A DNA stretch of 49,783 bases from Syntrophales bacterium. Its GTDB lineage: Bacteria > Desulfobacterota > Syntrophia > Syntrophales > UBA2210. The notes beneath the pieces are model-generated. The model saw nothing but the letters and a program-made list of their open reading frames with translations. It was not told the origin of the DNA and searched no databases. This document shows positions 1 to 9,585 of the stretch, in pieces (position 1 is the stretch's first letter; every line of letters starts with the position of its first letter). Position numbers and translations under genes: made by a program. The stretch covers positions 1 to 49,783 of the forward strand of contig JALNXD010000020.1 of the NCBI GenBank assembly GCA_023230565.1, given 5' to 3'.

Positions 1-1079
1 CAGTGCTCAATGCCGAGGAAAAAAGAAAAAATCTTGAATTTGAAATTTTTTCGGAAATTCGCGAACAGATCGCCTGCAATATCAGGAGGATTCAGAAAAC
101 TGCTTCATTCATCGCCGATCTTGATGCTGTGGCGGCGCTCGCGGAGGTAGCTGAGCACTATAATTATTGCAGACCCCATGTAACCGAGGACGACCGTATT
201 GATATTAAGGATGGCAGGCATCCGGTGGTGGAACGTATGAGGCTGGCAGACGGCTTTGTGCCCAACGACGCGATGCTTGACTGCGGAAAAAACCGCTACC
301 TGATTATCACGGGACCAAATATGGCCGGTAAATCAACCTACATCAGGCAGATCGCTCTTATTGTTCTGATGGCGCAGATGGGGAGTTTTGTCCCCGCTTC
401 ATCGGCCGAAATAGGGGTGGCAGACAGAATCTTTACCCGGGTCGGCGCCGGAGACAGTCTTTCGCGGGGGCAGAGCACTTTTATGATCGAAATGATGGAG
501 GTGGCGGAAATCCTGAAGAGCGCAACGAGCCGCAGCCTTATCCTCCTTGACGAGGTAGGGAGGGGAACAAGCACCTTCGACGGTTTGAGCATTGCCTGGG
601 CTGTGAGCGAGTATATTCATGATGTGCGGAAAATCGGTGCGAGAACTCTTTTTGCCACACACTATCACGAGCTTATCGATTTAGCGCGAACTGCCGAGGG
701 AGTGAGAAATTTAAGTATCGCAGTAAAAGAATGGGGCGATAAAATTATTTTTTTGAGAAAAATAGTACAGGGAGGCACAAATAGAAGTTACGGTATACAG
801 GTAGCTCGACTTGCGGGCGTTCCCGACGAAATTATTGCAAGAGCCGGAGAAATTCTTGAAAATCTTGAAAAAGGCGAATTCGATGATGTGGGGATGCCCA
901 AGATTGCAAGGGGAAAAGTTTCGGCAAAAAGGAAAAATGCCGGCCAGCTGAATTTATTTATAAGTGATCGCGACCGCATTCTTCGCGAATTGAAGGAACT
1001 TGATGTTGACAAAGCGACACCGCTCGATGCCCTCAACCAGATATCCCTCTGGAAGGAAAGGTTGAAGAAGGACGATTAG
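1..1079 (+). CDS. mutS: DNA mismatch repair protein MutS, C-terminal part (5' end outside window)
   Basis: This is the last ~358 codons of MutS, the mismatch-recognition ATPase that recruits MutL; the frame is open at the left edge, so the mismatch-binding and connector domains lie outside the window. Visible parts are the end of the lever/clamp region, a Walker A motif GPNMAGKS (about residue 105 of the visible part), the Walker B/signature stretch DEVGRGTSTFDG, and the ATHYHEL segment of the MutS ATPase. Near the C-terminus is QLNLF, which fits the consensus beta-clamp binding pentapeptide known in MutS. The gene ends 22 bp before the convergent stop of the large DUF11 gene, with no clear hairpin terminator between them. 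The family call is secure. Confidence 0.97.
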   Translation, partial: VLNAEEKRKNLEFEIFSEIREQIACNIRRIQKTASFIADLDAVAALAEVAEHYNYCRPHVTEDDRIDIKDGRHPVVERMRLADGFVPNDAMLDCGKNRYLIITGPNMAGKSTYIRQIALIVLMAQMGSFVPASSAEIGVADRIFTRVGAGDSLSRGQSTFMIEMMEVAEILKSATSRSLILLDEVGRGTSTFDGLSIAWAVSEYIHDVRKIGARTLFATHYHELIDLARTAEGVRNLSIAVKEWGDKIIFLRKIVQGGTNRSYGIQVARLAGVPDEIIARAGEILENLEKGEFDDVGMPKIARGKVSAKRKNAGQLNLFISDRDRILRELKELDVDKATPLDALNQISLWKERLKKDD

Positions 1080-1101
1080 AATCCGGTTTTATTTTATTCA
1101 T

Positions 1102-4100
1102 CTAGAATAATTTTTTTATTATGTTTTCATCGAACTTAAAACGTAATTTTATGTAGGGTCCCTTTCCTTGATAATCATCGCCAACAAGATCGGAATCAAA
1201 ATCGTCAAAGGAATAACCAAATGATGCCCAAAGGTTTTTAACTACACGGTAGCCGATTTCCATTTTTCCTCCCTGAAGAGTGCTGTTCAGTGTATGGCTG
1301 GTCAATATCCGGTACTCTGCTCCCAGATCAATACGATCCATCAGGTCATAGGTAAAGCGCATCGAAACGAGATCCGTATAGGTTGAAAAATCTGTGTCTT
1401 TCGAAAGTTTTCCCGCATACCTGCCGGACAGCTGCAGCTGGCTGTGTGCCTGGTAGACACCTTCAGTAGAGAAAATAAATGCTGAGGTCTTGTAGTTTGG
1501 ATCGATCGTGCCGTCGTCGTCCACCTTGTATTCTATTTTCGAGATTCCATTGAATCGATCAGAGCAGAGCGGCCGGAAGGCCAGGCCGACCATAGTGCGG
1601 GAGACGGTATGGCTCCCCATCGATCCGTTTTCCTCGTAAAAATACCGTTCCCTTGCAAGGATCGAATAGGCGGGATTGAGCTTGAAAAGGAGTCCGACCT
1701 CACCCAGATAGGTGTCGTTCCCGCTCCCTGAAAGCTCGTTTCTGTGCTCGAAGCGGCCGGTTATTTTAAAATCGTTCCGGGGGAGGTATTCCAGGCCGGC
1801 GGCAACAGCAAAGGCATCGGGCTCGCTTTCCTTCGTCTCTCCGGCAAGCGTGCTCAGATACTCGAGAGAGAGATTCCCCGTGACGTGCTCCGCGAGGAGG
1901 AATTTATTGCGGAGTCCTATTGCCTGCTGGTTTCTGTAGCTGTCGGATGCGTCCACCAATCGGTATTCAGTAAAGGCAACGGTGTTTCTGATGACCTTCG
2001 ACTCCACTCCAAAGAGGGTCCGCATTTCGGTCCGCTCGCTGTATTTCTGAAACTCCTCACGCACATAGAGGCGGTTGAGTTCGCTGATCTGGAAATTCAG
2101 ACCTATCTGAGACGTGTGCAGCTCTTCATCCTGTAAATTGCGCTTGTGTCCCAGCAAAAGGGAGAGATTGGGGCGAAGTTCCGTCTCGACACCGATACCC
2201 GCGGCCGTGAGCTCTCTCGGGGTTTCCTCGCTGATATCGAAGGGACTTCTGGTCGCATCGCTCGCAACCGGGATATACTGATCGTCTGAGGTCTCCCGGG
2301 AAAGTTCGGCGCTGATCTTCATCTTCAATAACTTTACCTGGGCCCCCAGGGACGCGTATTTGTGGCTTGAATTGTTCAGCTTGTCTTTTTCATCGTAGAA
2401 GGTTCCTTTCAGCTCGACCCGGTCGGTCAGTGCATAGCGCCCGTCGAATCCGTACCGTTCCGTTCCCCGCGGCGCATCGGTCGCGGAAGGATTGTAGAAA
2501 TAATCTTCGAGATTTCTGTAGTATGCCGTCAGTATGAACCGATCCACCGGTGAAGAGGCGAGATCGAAAGACCAGCCGCTGCCCGATTTTCTTTCGAATG
2601 CGCTGTCGATGTCGAAGAGGGCCTCTGTCTGCGCGTATTCGGCCTTGATGGTTGTCCTGCCCGGCAGATTGAGAGTGATATCGCCGCCACTCAATATATA
2701 ATCGCCTGCCGACTGCTCTTCCACGATGCCGGTCGCCCCGAGTGCAAGCCATGGCGTTGCTTTGAAAACCGCGCGCCCGCCGTAAGTATAATAATCCGCT
2801 CTTTCCGTTTCGGCTTCATAGTTTACCGTGATGTAAACGAGATTGGAGCTGCTGTCCCTGATCGGTATCGGTTCCTTGAAGAGAATCGTGCCTGCATCGT
2901 AATCGATATCGTAATCGAATCCCCGGGTGCGAATCTCGCGGGAAAGGACATGATAGGGGCGGGTGCGATCCCGTATTTCGATCACCACCCGTTCCGATCC
3001 GGGGACGATGGGACTGCGGGTCAGATAATAATAGCCGGAAATGCCCTGTCCCGGAAGGGCATCGACCACCTGCGTCCGGTCGGTTTCGGTCCCGAAGGCG
3101 CGGACTTTGAACCGGTCGGTGTTGAGCTCGTATTTCAAACCGTTGAAGGTCCGGTTGTATGCGGCGAGCATGGCGTCATCGAGCTTCGTATGATAATCCC
3201 CGTAGAGGAGATAGGACCTGTTTTTTTCCACCTTGACGTAGAATTTGTCTTGTGAAAGCGCCTCGTATCCGAGGATGCTTTCGTCGCCGTAAATCGGATA
3301 TTTGTCCTCCGCTTCGATATCGGTGTCGGACTGCCGGAACAGTTCGTCGGCCTCTTCCTTCTCGGAATCGAAAGAGGCCGTGAGGAGGTAATCTTTATAG
3401 ATGTTGCCTTTCATGAAAAAGGCCCCTCGCATCCCGCCGTACAGGCCCTCGTCGAACCAGCCCCTGTCTTTGAGATAGCCGAAATCGCCGCTCGCGCTCC
3501 CGTGACCGATGGTGATCTCGCCGATGCCGACGGCGAAGAGATCGCGCAGGTTCGGCGTAAAGAATACTTTGGCCTGCCCTTCGAGAATATCTGTGTAGAC
3601 ATGTATCGCCGATTCCCCCGCCTCCCGCGGTGCCAGAACGGAAAAGCGGGCGATGCCGTTTCTGCAGGGGATCTGAAGCTCGTCTTTTACCGGATCGACG
3701 TCATCGGCATCGATCTTTCCTCTTTCGGTAATGACGGTCAAGGGCGCGGAATAGGGAACGATATTGCCCTTCCTGTCGATTACGGATGCCGTCACCTGAA
3801 TCTTCGAGGCGCCGTCGGCCGGGGCGCTTTCACGGTCTGCAGCGAGAAGAATTCTTTCCGCACTGCCCACAGCCTCCACTGTCACGGAGGCGGCGCCGCG
3901 CCGGTTGCCGAAGGGATCCGTTACGACAACTGTGAGATTGTTTGCGGCGCCCGGCATTAGTGAAACGCCGACATACTCGAAGAGAACCACTTTTCCCGGG
4001 GCATTCGTGATTGTCTTTCCGATCTTCGATGCATCAACGGCGTGCCCGTTTACGGCAAGCGCGGGTGTTGACCCCAGAGGCGCCTTGATGACGACGCGGA

Positions 4101-7100
4101 CCGAATCACCGGCAACTATGTCGCCGTCGGCGGGGCTCACGAAGGCAAGCTCTTTGGACATAGTGAGGATCTTCTCTTCAAGGGAAAGCGGCGGCGGCGC
4201 CTTCGGTTCGTCTTTCTGCGATCCTTCACGATCGGAAGCGCGCTGTTGCCGGGAGGGGCTCTTTTCTTTCACTATCTGCGTTACCGATGCGCGTGTACTC
4301 TCGGGTCCTGGCGCAGCGGCCTTCACTGCGGCTTGCGGAGCGGCCGAACCTATAATCTTGCCTTCGATCGTTTCTTTCGCCTCCGAATAGTGGGCGGTAA
4401 AATTCGCCTTTACGAGACCGCCGTAGGCGATATCGATAAATTGAGATGCGCCGTCTCCCATGAATCGTCCCGAAGAACCGGTAAGCTCGACCCCCGGCGG
4501 CAGGGAGGCGGTATCGATTCGAAGGACGTGAGTTCCCGGAGAAACCGCCGGTATCGAAAATTTGCCCTGTCTGTCCGTGATCACCCGTGTTCCGTCTTCC
4601 AGATAGAGAACCACACCGGGTATGCCCGGTTCTTCGCTGTTCATCTCGCTTGCGCCTCCTCCGGAAGTTGTGATTCCATCAACTTCATCATTGTTCTGCA
4701 CACCGTTACCGTCGGCATCGATGAAAACTTTTCCGATAATCGTAGATTTGGAAGTGAAGACCCCTTCCGTTATCTTCAGGTCGTGGTATGCCCTGTTTGA
4801 TACCACCGGCCTTCCGACGGATGTTCCCGTTGCCCAGGCGGTATTCCGTCCCGTACCTCTGTGGCTGTCGGGTCCGACAAGGGCTCTGAAGGTGATTACC
4901 GATGAACCGCCCGCCCTTAATGCCGGAACGGTCCATGCGAAGGTTCTACCGCCGGAAAATACGGGGTCAGCCATCTTTGCCCCGTCCAGACGCGATGATT
5001 CCGGCAGGTACTGGATACCATGGGGCATAAAATCGTTCATTGTTATAGAATCGATGTGAGCAAGGCCGTTATTTGAAACCGTGACGGTATATTGTACCAG
5101 ATCGCCCACTGAGGCGGCGGTTTTATTTGCCGTCTTCTCGACAACTAAGGACCCGCAGGGGGGATCGATGGGGATGTCGATATTGAGCGGAGGCGATACA
5201 GCGGTGAGAGTGAAGGATTCGCCTTTGGAGCCGTTGTCGTCGATAACAAGGGCGGGCCAGGACTCTCTGAGTTGCGTGTTGGAAAAGGCAGAAGGCCAGA
5301 GGTAACCCACTGGCGGCGTGACAGTGAAATGATATGTGCCGGGATTTACATACTCGAATTGGAAAGCTCCGTCGGCCCCAGTGACAATCAGGTTAGGCTG
5401 CGCCGCTCCGGTGACCGGGTGAAGAGGAAGTACGGCGGCAAGTCCTGTGGCATCATCGATGAGAGTGACCGTGGCCCCTGCCACGGCAAGCCCGGTGACG
5501 GAATCGAAGATCACGCCGAAGGGGTCGATCAGGACATCGGCCGTCGATTCCGCGCGATAGCCGCAGATAGCGTCGAGAGGATCTTCATAGGTGACCGTGA
5601 CGGTGATGTCCGGGGCTACTGTGAGGCTGCCGTCGTTTGGCACGGCCGGTCCGCTGTTGGAAAGAAGACAGGAAAGGAAAACACCCGTATCGGCGCCTGT
5701 TTCCGTCAATATGAGCGTTTCCGCATCATTGGTCACCGATGTTCTGATGCTGATCATGACCGTCTCTGCACGCAACGGATCGTGATTCTGGTCGGGGTCG
5801 GAAACTTCTATGCAAATCCTGTCGCCCACCGAATACCGGTTCGTGGGGTTCGATGCGGCATCGAGAAACCGTATTGTTCCCTGGGTCCGGCAGATAACCG
5901 ACGTTACCGCCGAAGCAGTCTGCGAAGGCGCCTCGTTGGCAAAGGCCGAGACAGTGTTGACGATAACAGGATTTAAATCGGAGAAGGGCTGTACCTGCAC
6001 CACCGCCTTTACGGTGACCGATGCGCCTCCGGCCAAATTTCCGATGGTCCAGACGATGTCATCGCCATTCAGTGTCCCGCCTGAATCGGCGCTCACAAAT
6101 GAGGTATTGTCGGGGAGCGGATCGGTGATGGTGAGTCCGGTGATATTCATGGCCCCGCCGTTTGTGATGTGAATTGTGTAAGTGATGCTGTCGCCTACGC
6201 GCACCGGATCGGGGGCATCTGTTTTCAATGTCAGGAGCGGCGGTGACGCGAGAACCGCTGTGGAGGTCGTATTCGATATGATGGTTCCCTGTTCAGTACT
6301 GGTCAGGGCGGCGGTATTCCGAATAATATCACCGCTCACAGCGGCAGGTGAAATCTGTGCTTGAAAGCTGATCGCGCCTTTTGCGCCGGCGGGGACCGGT
6401 CCGATGGTCCATGAGAGCAGGCTTCCGTTTATTGTGCCGCCTGCCGTGGCGGAACCTGCCACATAGGTCGTGCCGGCGGGAAGGGTATCGCCGATAGAAA
6501 CCGACGATGCGGCCTTGTTCCCTTTGTTTTCATAGCTGATGGTATAGGTAACGGCGCCTCCCGGTGCAACAGTACGGGGTGTCGCCGACTTGCTGACGGT
6601 GAGATTTGGTGACGAACCTGCGAGAGCGGTGTGGGTTGTTCCTGACGATACACCCTCGGCGCAGGTGATATCGGCCCTGTTGAGAATCGCCGTACCGGCG
6701 GGAAGATCGGTTTTCGCTTTTACCTGGACCCACGATGAGACGCCGGCGCCGGGTACAATGGTTCCGGAGTTCCAGGTGACTGTTCCTCCTCCAGGACCCG
6801 CTGCGTATATGCCTCCCGAAGAGGCGGCGAGAAATTCCGCTTCCGCGGGCAGCCTGTCCACGATGACCGTGGTCGTGGCGTCGGCGTTGCCGGTGTTTTT
6901 GCATGTGATGGTATAGGTAAGGCTATGACCGGCGGCGACAACATCGGCGCTTGCGGCCTTTGTGATTGCAAGTGCCGGCGAACCGGAAACGGTGGTCGAT
7001 GCGGTCGCGCTGGCCTCGGGCCGGGGATTGCCGTTGGCGTCGTGATAGGTGACAGTGGCGCGGTTCGTGATGACGGTGCCTAAAGGAGGCGATGCGGCGG

Positions 7101-7194
7101 ACGCGCCGGTCCCTGTGGTGCAGGCGTACCAAAGGCACAATACCAGCATGCACCAGTAGAAGACGGGGTGGTTTTTCTTATTCCGCCGCATCAT
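1102..7194 (-). CDS. Giant DUF11-repeat secreted protein with C-terminal outer-membrane beta-barrel (2030 aa)
   Basis: The protein begins with a Sec signal peptide (charged MMRRNKK, hydrophobic stretch, ASA cleavage region). After a short module containing YHDANGNPRP come DUF11-type repeats at roughly 45-170, 195-310, 318-430 and 700-810, recognised by the recurring pattern of G-x-x-(V/I)-x-Y-x-(I/V) then D-x-(L/M)-P. Between them are a module with LTETGADTGVF (about 440-560) and a carboxypeptidase-regulatory-like fold (560-690). An SdrD-B-like segment (FIDADGNGVQNNDE, 830-930), a polar linker, a bacterial Ig-like/Big-1 segment (about 1150-1240) and ~780 residues of alternating beta-strand pattern follow. 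The last residue is phenylalanine, typical of BAM-inserted outer-membrane barrels. I infer a surface-exposed stalk on an outer-membrane anchor; substrate or partner is unknown. It is the last gene of a four-gene DUF11 cluster, 41 bp after its neighbour. The start lacks an obvious Shine-Dalgarno, so Met2 is equally possible. Confidence 0.85.
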   Translation of the reverse strand: MMRRNKKNHPVFYWCMLVLCLWYACTTGTGASAASPPLGTVITNRATVTYHDANGNPRPEASATASTTVSGSPALAITKAASADVVAAGHSLTYTITCKNTGNADATTTVIVDRLPAEAEFLAASSGGIYAAGPGGGTVTWNSGTIVPGAGVSSWVQVKAKTDLPAGTAILNRADITCAEGVSSGTTHTALAGSSPNLTVSKSATPRTVAPGGAVTYTISYENKGNKAASSVSIGDTLPAGTTYVAGSATAGGTINGSLLSWTIGPVPAGAKGAISFQAQISPAAVSGDIIRNTAALTSTEQGTIISNTTSTAVLASPPLLTLKTDAPDPVRVGDSITYTIHITNGGAMNITGLTITDPLPDNTSFVSADSGGTLNGDDIVWTIGNLAGGASVTVKAVVQVQPFSDLNPVIVNTVSAFANEAPSQTASAVTSVICRTQGTIRFLDAASNPTNRYSVGDRICIEVSDPDQNHDPLRAETVMISIRTSVTNDAETLILTETGADTGVFLSCLLSNSGPAVPNDGSLTVAPDITVTVTYEDPLDAICGYRAESTADVLIDPFGVIFDSVTGLAVAGATVTLIDDATGLAAVLPLHPVTGAAQPNLIVTGADGAFQFEYVNPGTYHFTVTPPVGYLWPSAFSNTQLRESWPALVIDDNGSKGESFTLTAVSPPLNIDIPIDPPCGSLVVEKTANKTAASVGDLVQYTVTVSNNGLAHIDSITMNDFMPHGIQYLPESSRLDGAKMADPVFSGGRTFAWTVPALRAGGSSVITFRALVGPDSHRGTGRNTAWATGTSVGRPVVSNRAYHDLKITEGVFTSKSTIIGKVFIDADGNGVQNNDEVDGITTSGGGASEMNSEEPGIPGVVLYLEDGTRVITDRQGKFSIPAVSPGTHVLRIDTASLPPGVELTGSSGRFMGDGASQFIDIAYGGLVKANFTAHYSEAKETIEGKIIGSAAPQAAVKAAAPGPESTRASVTQIVKEKSPSRQQRASDREGSQKDEPKAPPPLSLEEKILTMSKELAFVSPADGDIVAGDSVRVVIKAPLGSTPALAVNGHAVDASKIGKTITNAPGKVVLFEYVGVSLMPGAANNLTVVVTDPFGNRRGAASVTVEAVGSAERILLAADRESAPADGASKIQVTASVIDRKGNIVPYSAPLTVITERGKIDADDVDPVKDELQIPCRNGIARFSVLAPREAGESAIHVYTDILEGQAKVFFTPNLRDLFAVGIGEITIGHGSASGDFGYLKDRGWFDEGLYGGMRGAFFMKGNIYKDYLLTASFDSEKEEADELFRQSDTDIEAEDKYPIYGDESILGYEALSQDKFYVKVEKNRSYLLYGDYHTKLDDAMLAAYNRTFNGLKYELNTDRFKVRAFGTETDRTQVVDALPGQGISGYYYLTRSPIVPGSERVVIEIRDRTRPYHVLSREIRTRGFDYDIDYDAGTILFKEPIPIRDSSSNLVYITVNYEAETERADYYTYGGRAVFKATPWLALGATGIVEEQSAGDYILSGGDITLNLPGRTTIKAEYAQTEALFDIDSAFERKSGSGWSFDLASSPVDRFILTAYYRNLEDYFYNPSATDAPRGTERYGFDGRYALTDRVELKGTFYDEKDKLNNSSHKYASLGAQVKLLKMKISAELSRETSDDQYIPVASDATRSPFDISEETPRELTAAGIGVETELRPNLSLLLGHKRNLQDEELHTSQIGLNFQISELNRLYVREEFQKYSERTEMRTLFGVESKVIRNTVAFTEYRLVDASDSYRNQQAIGLRNKFLLAEHVTGNLSLEYLSTLAGETKESEPDAFAVAAGLEYLPRNDFKITGRFEHRNELSGSGNDTYLGEVGLLFKLNPAYSILARERYFYEENGSMGSHTVSRTMVGLAFRPLCSDRFNGISKIEYKVDDDGTIDPNYKTSAFIFSTEGVYQAHSQLQLSGRYAGKLSKDTDFSTYTDLVSMRFTYDLMDRIDLGAEYRILTSHTLNSTLQGGKMEIGYRVVKNLWASFGYSFDDFDSDLVGDDYQGKGPYIKLRFKFDENIIKKLF

Positions 7195-7235
7195 TTGTCG
7201 TCACAACGTGTCTTTCATCGGCCCTGTCGGCCCTT

Positions 7236-8984
7236 CTAGTCGATGGTCACTTTGAATTCCAGTATCCACGTCGCACCGGGGCCCAGGCTCAAAGAGCCCG
7301 AACCGCCCGCCATGACGGCATTGGCTCCCGAATCGAACCTTCCGCCGTCACCGTCTGCGGCATCGGTGCGCGCCGTAAGGGTGCCCGAAGTGGCCCCTGT
7401 CCTGATGGATCCCGCCACATAGGTGGTATAGGTGGGCACCATATCGGAGATGATGACGCTCGTGGCTACACCCGTTCCCGTGTTTGTCACCGTGGCGGTG
7501 TAGGTCAGGATGGTTCCCGGAGGCTGGTTGCCTGCGGGAGAAACGGCTTTGGCTATAGTAAGCACCGGCGCAGTGACCGTAGTGGTGAAGGTGACCGTAT
7601 CGCTTGCGCTCGTGTCGATGCGGGATTTACCGGTAATTACCGCCGTATCGACTGCGCCGTCGGCCAGCCCCGCCGGAATGGTGGCAACGGCAAGTAGAGT
7701 GACCGATTCCAGGGCATCGAGGAGTCCCGTATCTGTTAATGTATAATCGCCGTCGGTCCCGGGAATGCCGTTTCCGTCCACATCCTTCCAGATGACCCAG
7801 GTCCACCCTGCCGACGAGGTGTAGGTGAAATCAAAAGTGTCGGGGGCATTGCCGGTGTTCTGCACGGTAAAGGCATAGACCATCTGGTCGCCGGGATCGC
7901 CTGTGCCGGCCCTGTCCGGATCGAGAGAGACGCCGGGGGCGGTCGCCACATTGACGGTGGAGCCGTTGCTCGTTTCGGTATAGGGGCGCAGCCCGTTGTC
8001 AAGAAGGCCGTAGGTGGCCGTAGCGGTATTGGTAATGCCCGTGCCCGAGGCGACATTGCTGTTCACCGTCACCTGGAAATAGAATACGCCCGCCGGGAGG
8101 CACTGCGACCAGTCGAGCTGGAGCTGGTTGGACCCGGAGTTGTAATAGGCATTGGCGACGGCCGTATCGGCGCCGACGGTATAGCTCAGATTTTCGGCGT
8201 CGTTGGCGTCGGTGAGGGGAGCGGCCGATGCATAATCTCCGCCCACGGAGCCGGCTCGCATACTTTCGGGCACATAGGTGGTGTTGGCGGGAATGGCGTC
8301 GATGACGCGAATGCTGTAGGCGTAACCGCCGCTGTTGGTGCCTGTGATCGCGTAGGTGACGGTGTCGCCGGGCTGCGGATTCGCGGGCGTTGCCGTTTTG
8401 ACGATATGCAAGACCGCCGCCTCAACATCGGTGGTAAAGACCGATGTGTCGGACACCGTACCGTTGAACGTGGATGTAGCGGTAAGTGTCGTGGTCCCGA
8501 GAGTGCCGTTTGGGGCGGCCGCCGGAACGGTGACGACGACTATCACGTTGAAACAGGCATCGGCGGCAAGAGAACCTGTCGTCGCGACGGGCGCCGCATC
8601 TTCACCGGCGTCGAGGACGCCGTTCCCGTTCGTATCGTGATAGATGGTGACGGTCCATCCCAGGTCGTTTAACGCCGCAAGGGTGATCGTGTCGGAACCG
8701 TTTCCGTTGTTGCAGATTGTGGCCGCATATTCCACGTTGGTTCCGGGGACCCCGTTGCTTGTGGCCGTCGCAGGCGAGCTTGAAATGGCTGCCACCTGGC
8801 TTACCACCGTCGTCACCGTGTTCGAGGTGACCCGCGGGCGGGCGTTGCCGTTGGCGTCTTCATAGTCGGCATAGGCCTGATTGCTGATTGACGTGTTGAC
8901 CGGTGTCCCCGCGGCCCAAACCTGCGGCGTCCACAGGACAAGGGCCATTGCGATCACGGCCGTGATAAAGAGAACTTTACGCAT
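7236..8984 (-). CDS. DUF11-repeat secreted protein (582 aa)
   Basis: A typical signal peptide (MRKVLFITAVIAMALVLW, cleavage after VWAA) is followed by a module with YEDANGNARP that is clearly related to the N-terminal module of the downstream 2030-aa protein. The rest is repeated extracellular beta-sandwich modules: a DUF11 unit near residues 190-340 (TPANPQPGDTVTYAI), one containing DVDGNGIPGTDGDYTL (about 345-460), and a last DUF11 unit (VSPAGNQPPGTILTYT). It ends with LEFKVTID, matching the C-terminal ends FKVTVQ and FKVRIN of the two upstream proteins. No membrane anchor, sortase signal or enzyme motif is visible, so it is probably periplasmic or secreted. A strong AAGGAGGT Shine-Dalgarno about 8 nt before the ATG supports the start. 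The function is unknown. Confidence 0.85.
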   Translation of the reverse strand: MRKVLFITAVIAMALVLWTPQVWAAGTPVNTSISNQAYADYEDANGNARPRVTSNTVTTVVSQVAAISSSPATATSNGVPGTNVEYAATICNNGNGSDTITLAALNDLGWTVTIYHDTNGNGVLDAGEDAAPVATTGSLAADACFNVIVVVTVPAAAPNGTLGTTTLTATSTFNGTVSDTSVFTTDVEAAVLHIVKTATPANPQPGDTVTYAITGTNSGGYAYSIRVIDAIPANTTYVPESMRAGSVGGDYASAAPLTDANDAENLSYTVGADTAVANAYYNSGSNQLQLDWSQCLPAGVFYFQVTVNSNVASGTGITNTATATYGLLDNGLRPYTETSNGSTVNVATAPGVSLDPDRAGTGDPGDQMVYAFTVQNTGNAPDTFDFTYTSSAGWTWVIWKDVDGNGIPGTDGDYTLTDTGLLDALESVTLLAVATIPAGLADGAVDTAVITGKSRIDTSASDTVTFTTTVTAPVLTIAKAVSPAGNQPPGTILTYTATVTNTGTGVATSVIISDMVPTYTTYVAGSIRTGATSGTLTARTDAADGDGGRFDSGANAVMAGGSGSLSLGPGATWILEFKVTID

Positions 8985-9007
8985 GACGTGTTACCTCCTT
9001 GGGTAGT

Positions 9008-9046
9008 AAAAAAAATATATATCTCAGGAAGTCCGAAGGGACTTCC
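9008..9046 (-). terminator. Hairpin plus U-rich tract between two DUF11 genes
   Basis: On the minus strand an 8-bp perfect stem (GGAAGTCC / GGACTTCC) with a CTTC loop is followed about 11 nt later by a run of T residues. It lies in the 67-bp gap between the 174-aa gene and the 582-aa gene. The T-run is further from the stem than in a canonical intrinsic terminator, so it may act as a partial terminator or an RNA-stabilising/processing hairpin that sets the expression ratio within the operon. Confidence 0.5.
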
Positions 9047-9051
9047 GCCTT

Positions 9052-9576
9052 TCACTGCACTGTTACTTTGAAGAAAACCTGATCCGAATGGCCGGCAGGC
9101 ACCTCCTTTGTAATGGACCATTTGATATGAGTGAAGAGTTCCGGCGGCGCCGGTTCCTGCTTCTCACCACCGCCGGGTTTTCTGACCGCATGCATCACCG
9201 GGGGCGACTGCCAGGACACTCCGCCGTCGACGCTGAATTCGATATCCGTGCCCGTTCCGGTAGCGCTTCCGATGATATAGACGGTTCCTTTCGGGACCGG
9301 GTCCACGATGCGGGCGCCCACTGCCGGGGCGTTTCCCTCATTATGGTAGGCGATGGTGTACCGCAGGATATCGCCCGGTTTTGTAGTTGTGACCGGCTCG
9401 TATTTGATGATCCAGGCAGTTCCTTCTTTTACCTTGATCTCCTTTGCGACATCCGTCTTCAGGACAAGCCTGGCCTCGTCCTGGGCCGCTGCACCGCCCG
9501 GCATGAAAACCAGGGCAAGCAGTGCGAAAAGAATCCGCAAACACACTTTTCTTTTTCTTTCTTCCATATATTTCAT
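9052..9576 (-). CDS. Small single-DUF11-domain secreted protein (174 aa)
   Basis: After a basic N-terminus there is a hydrophobic signal segment (ILFALLALVFMPGGAAAQ), then a short mature protein holding one DUF11-like unit. Visible pattern elements are KPGDILRYTIAYHNEGNAPA, then DPVPKGTVYI and a final HSDQVFFKVTVQ. The gene starts 9 bp after the stop of the 630-aa gene. Met4 (position 9567) is better spaced from the GCGAGG Shine-Dalgarno than Met1 and may be the true start. It could be a minimal subunit or secreted cap of whatever surface structure the cluster builds; no function can be assigned from sequence. Confidence 0.82.
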   Translation of the reverse strand: MKYMEERKRKVCLRILFALLALVFMPGGAAAQDEARLVLKTDVAKEIKVKEGTAWIIKYEPVTTTKPGDILRYTIAYHNEGNAPAVGARIVDPVPKGTVYIIGSATGTGTDIEFSVDGGVSWQSPPVMHAVRKPGGGEKQEPAPPELFTHIKWSITKEVPAGHSDQVFFKVTVQ

Positions 9577-9585
9577 CCTCGCTTT

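Noticed and set aside
1080..1101. Terminator between mutS and the giant DUF11 gene
   Set aside because: The 22-bp gap is T-rich but contains no inverted repeat strong enough to call.
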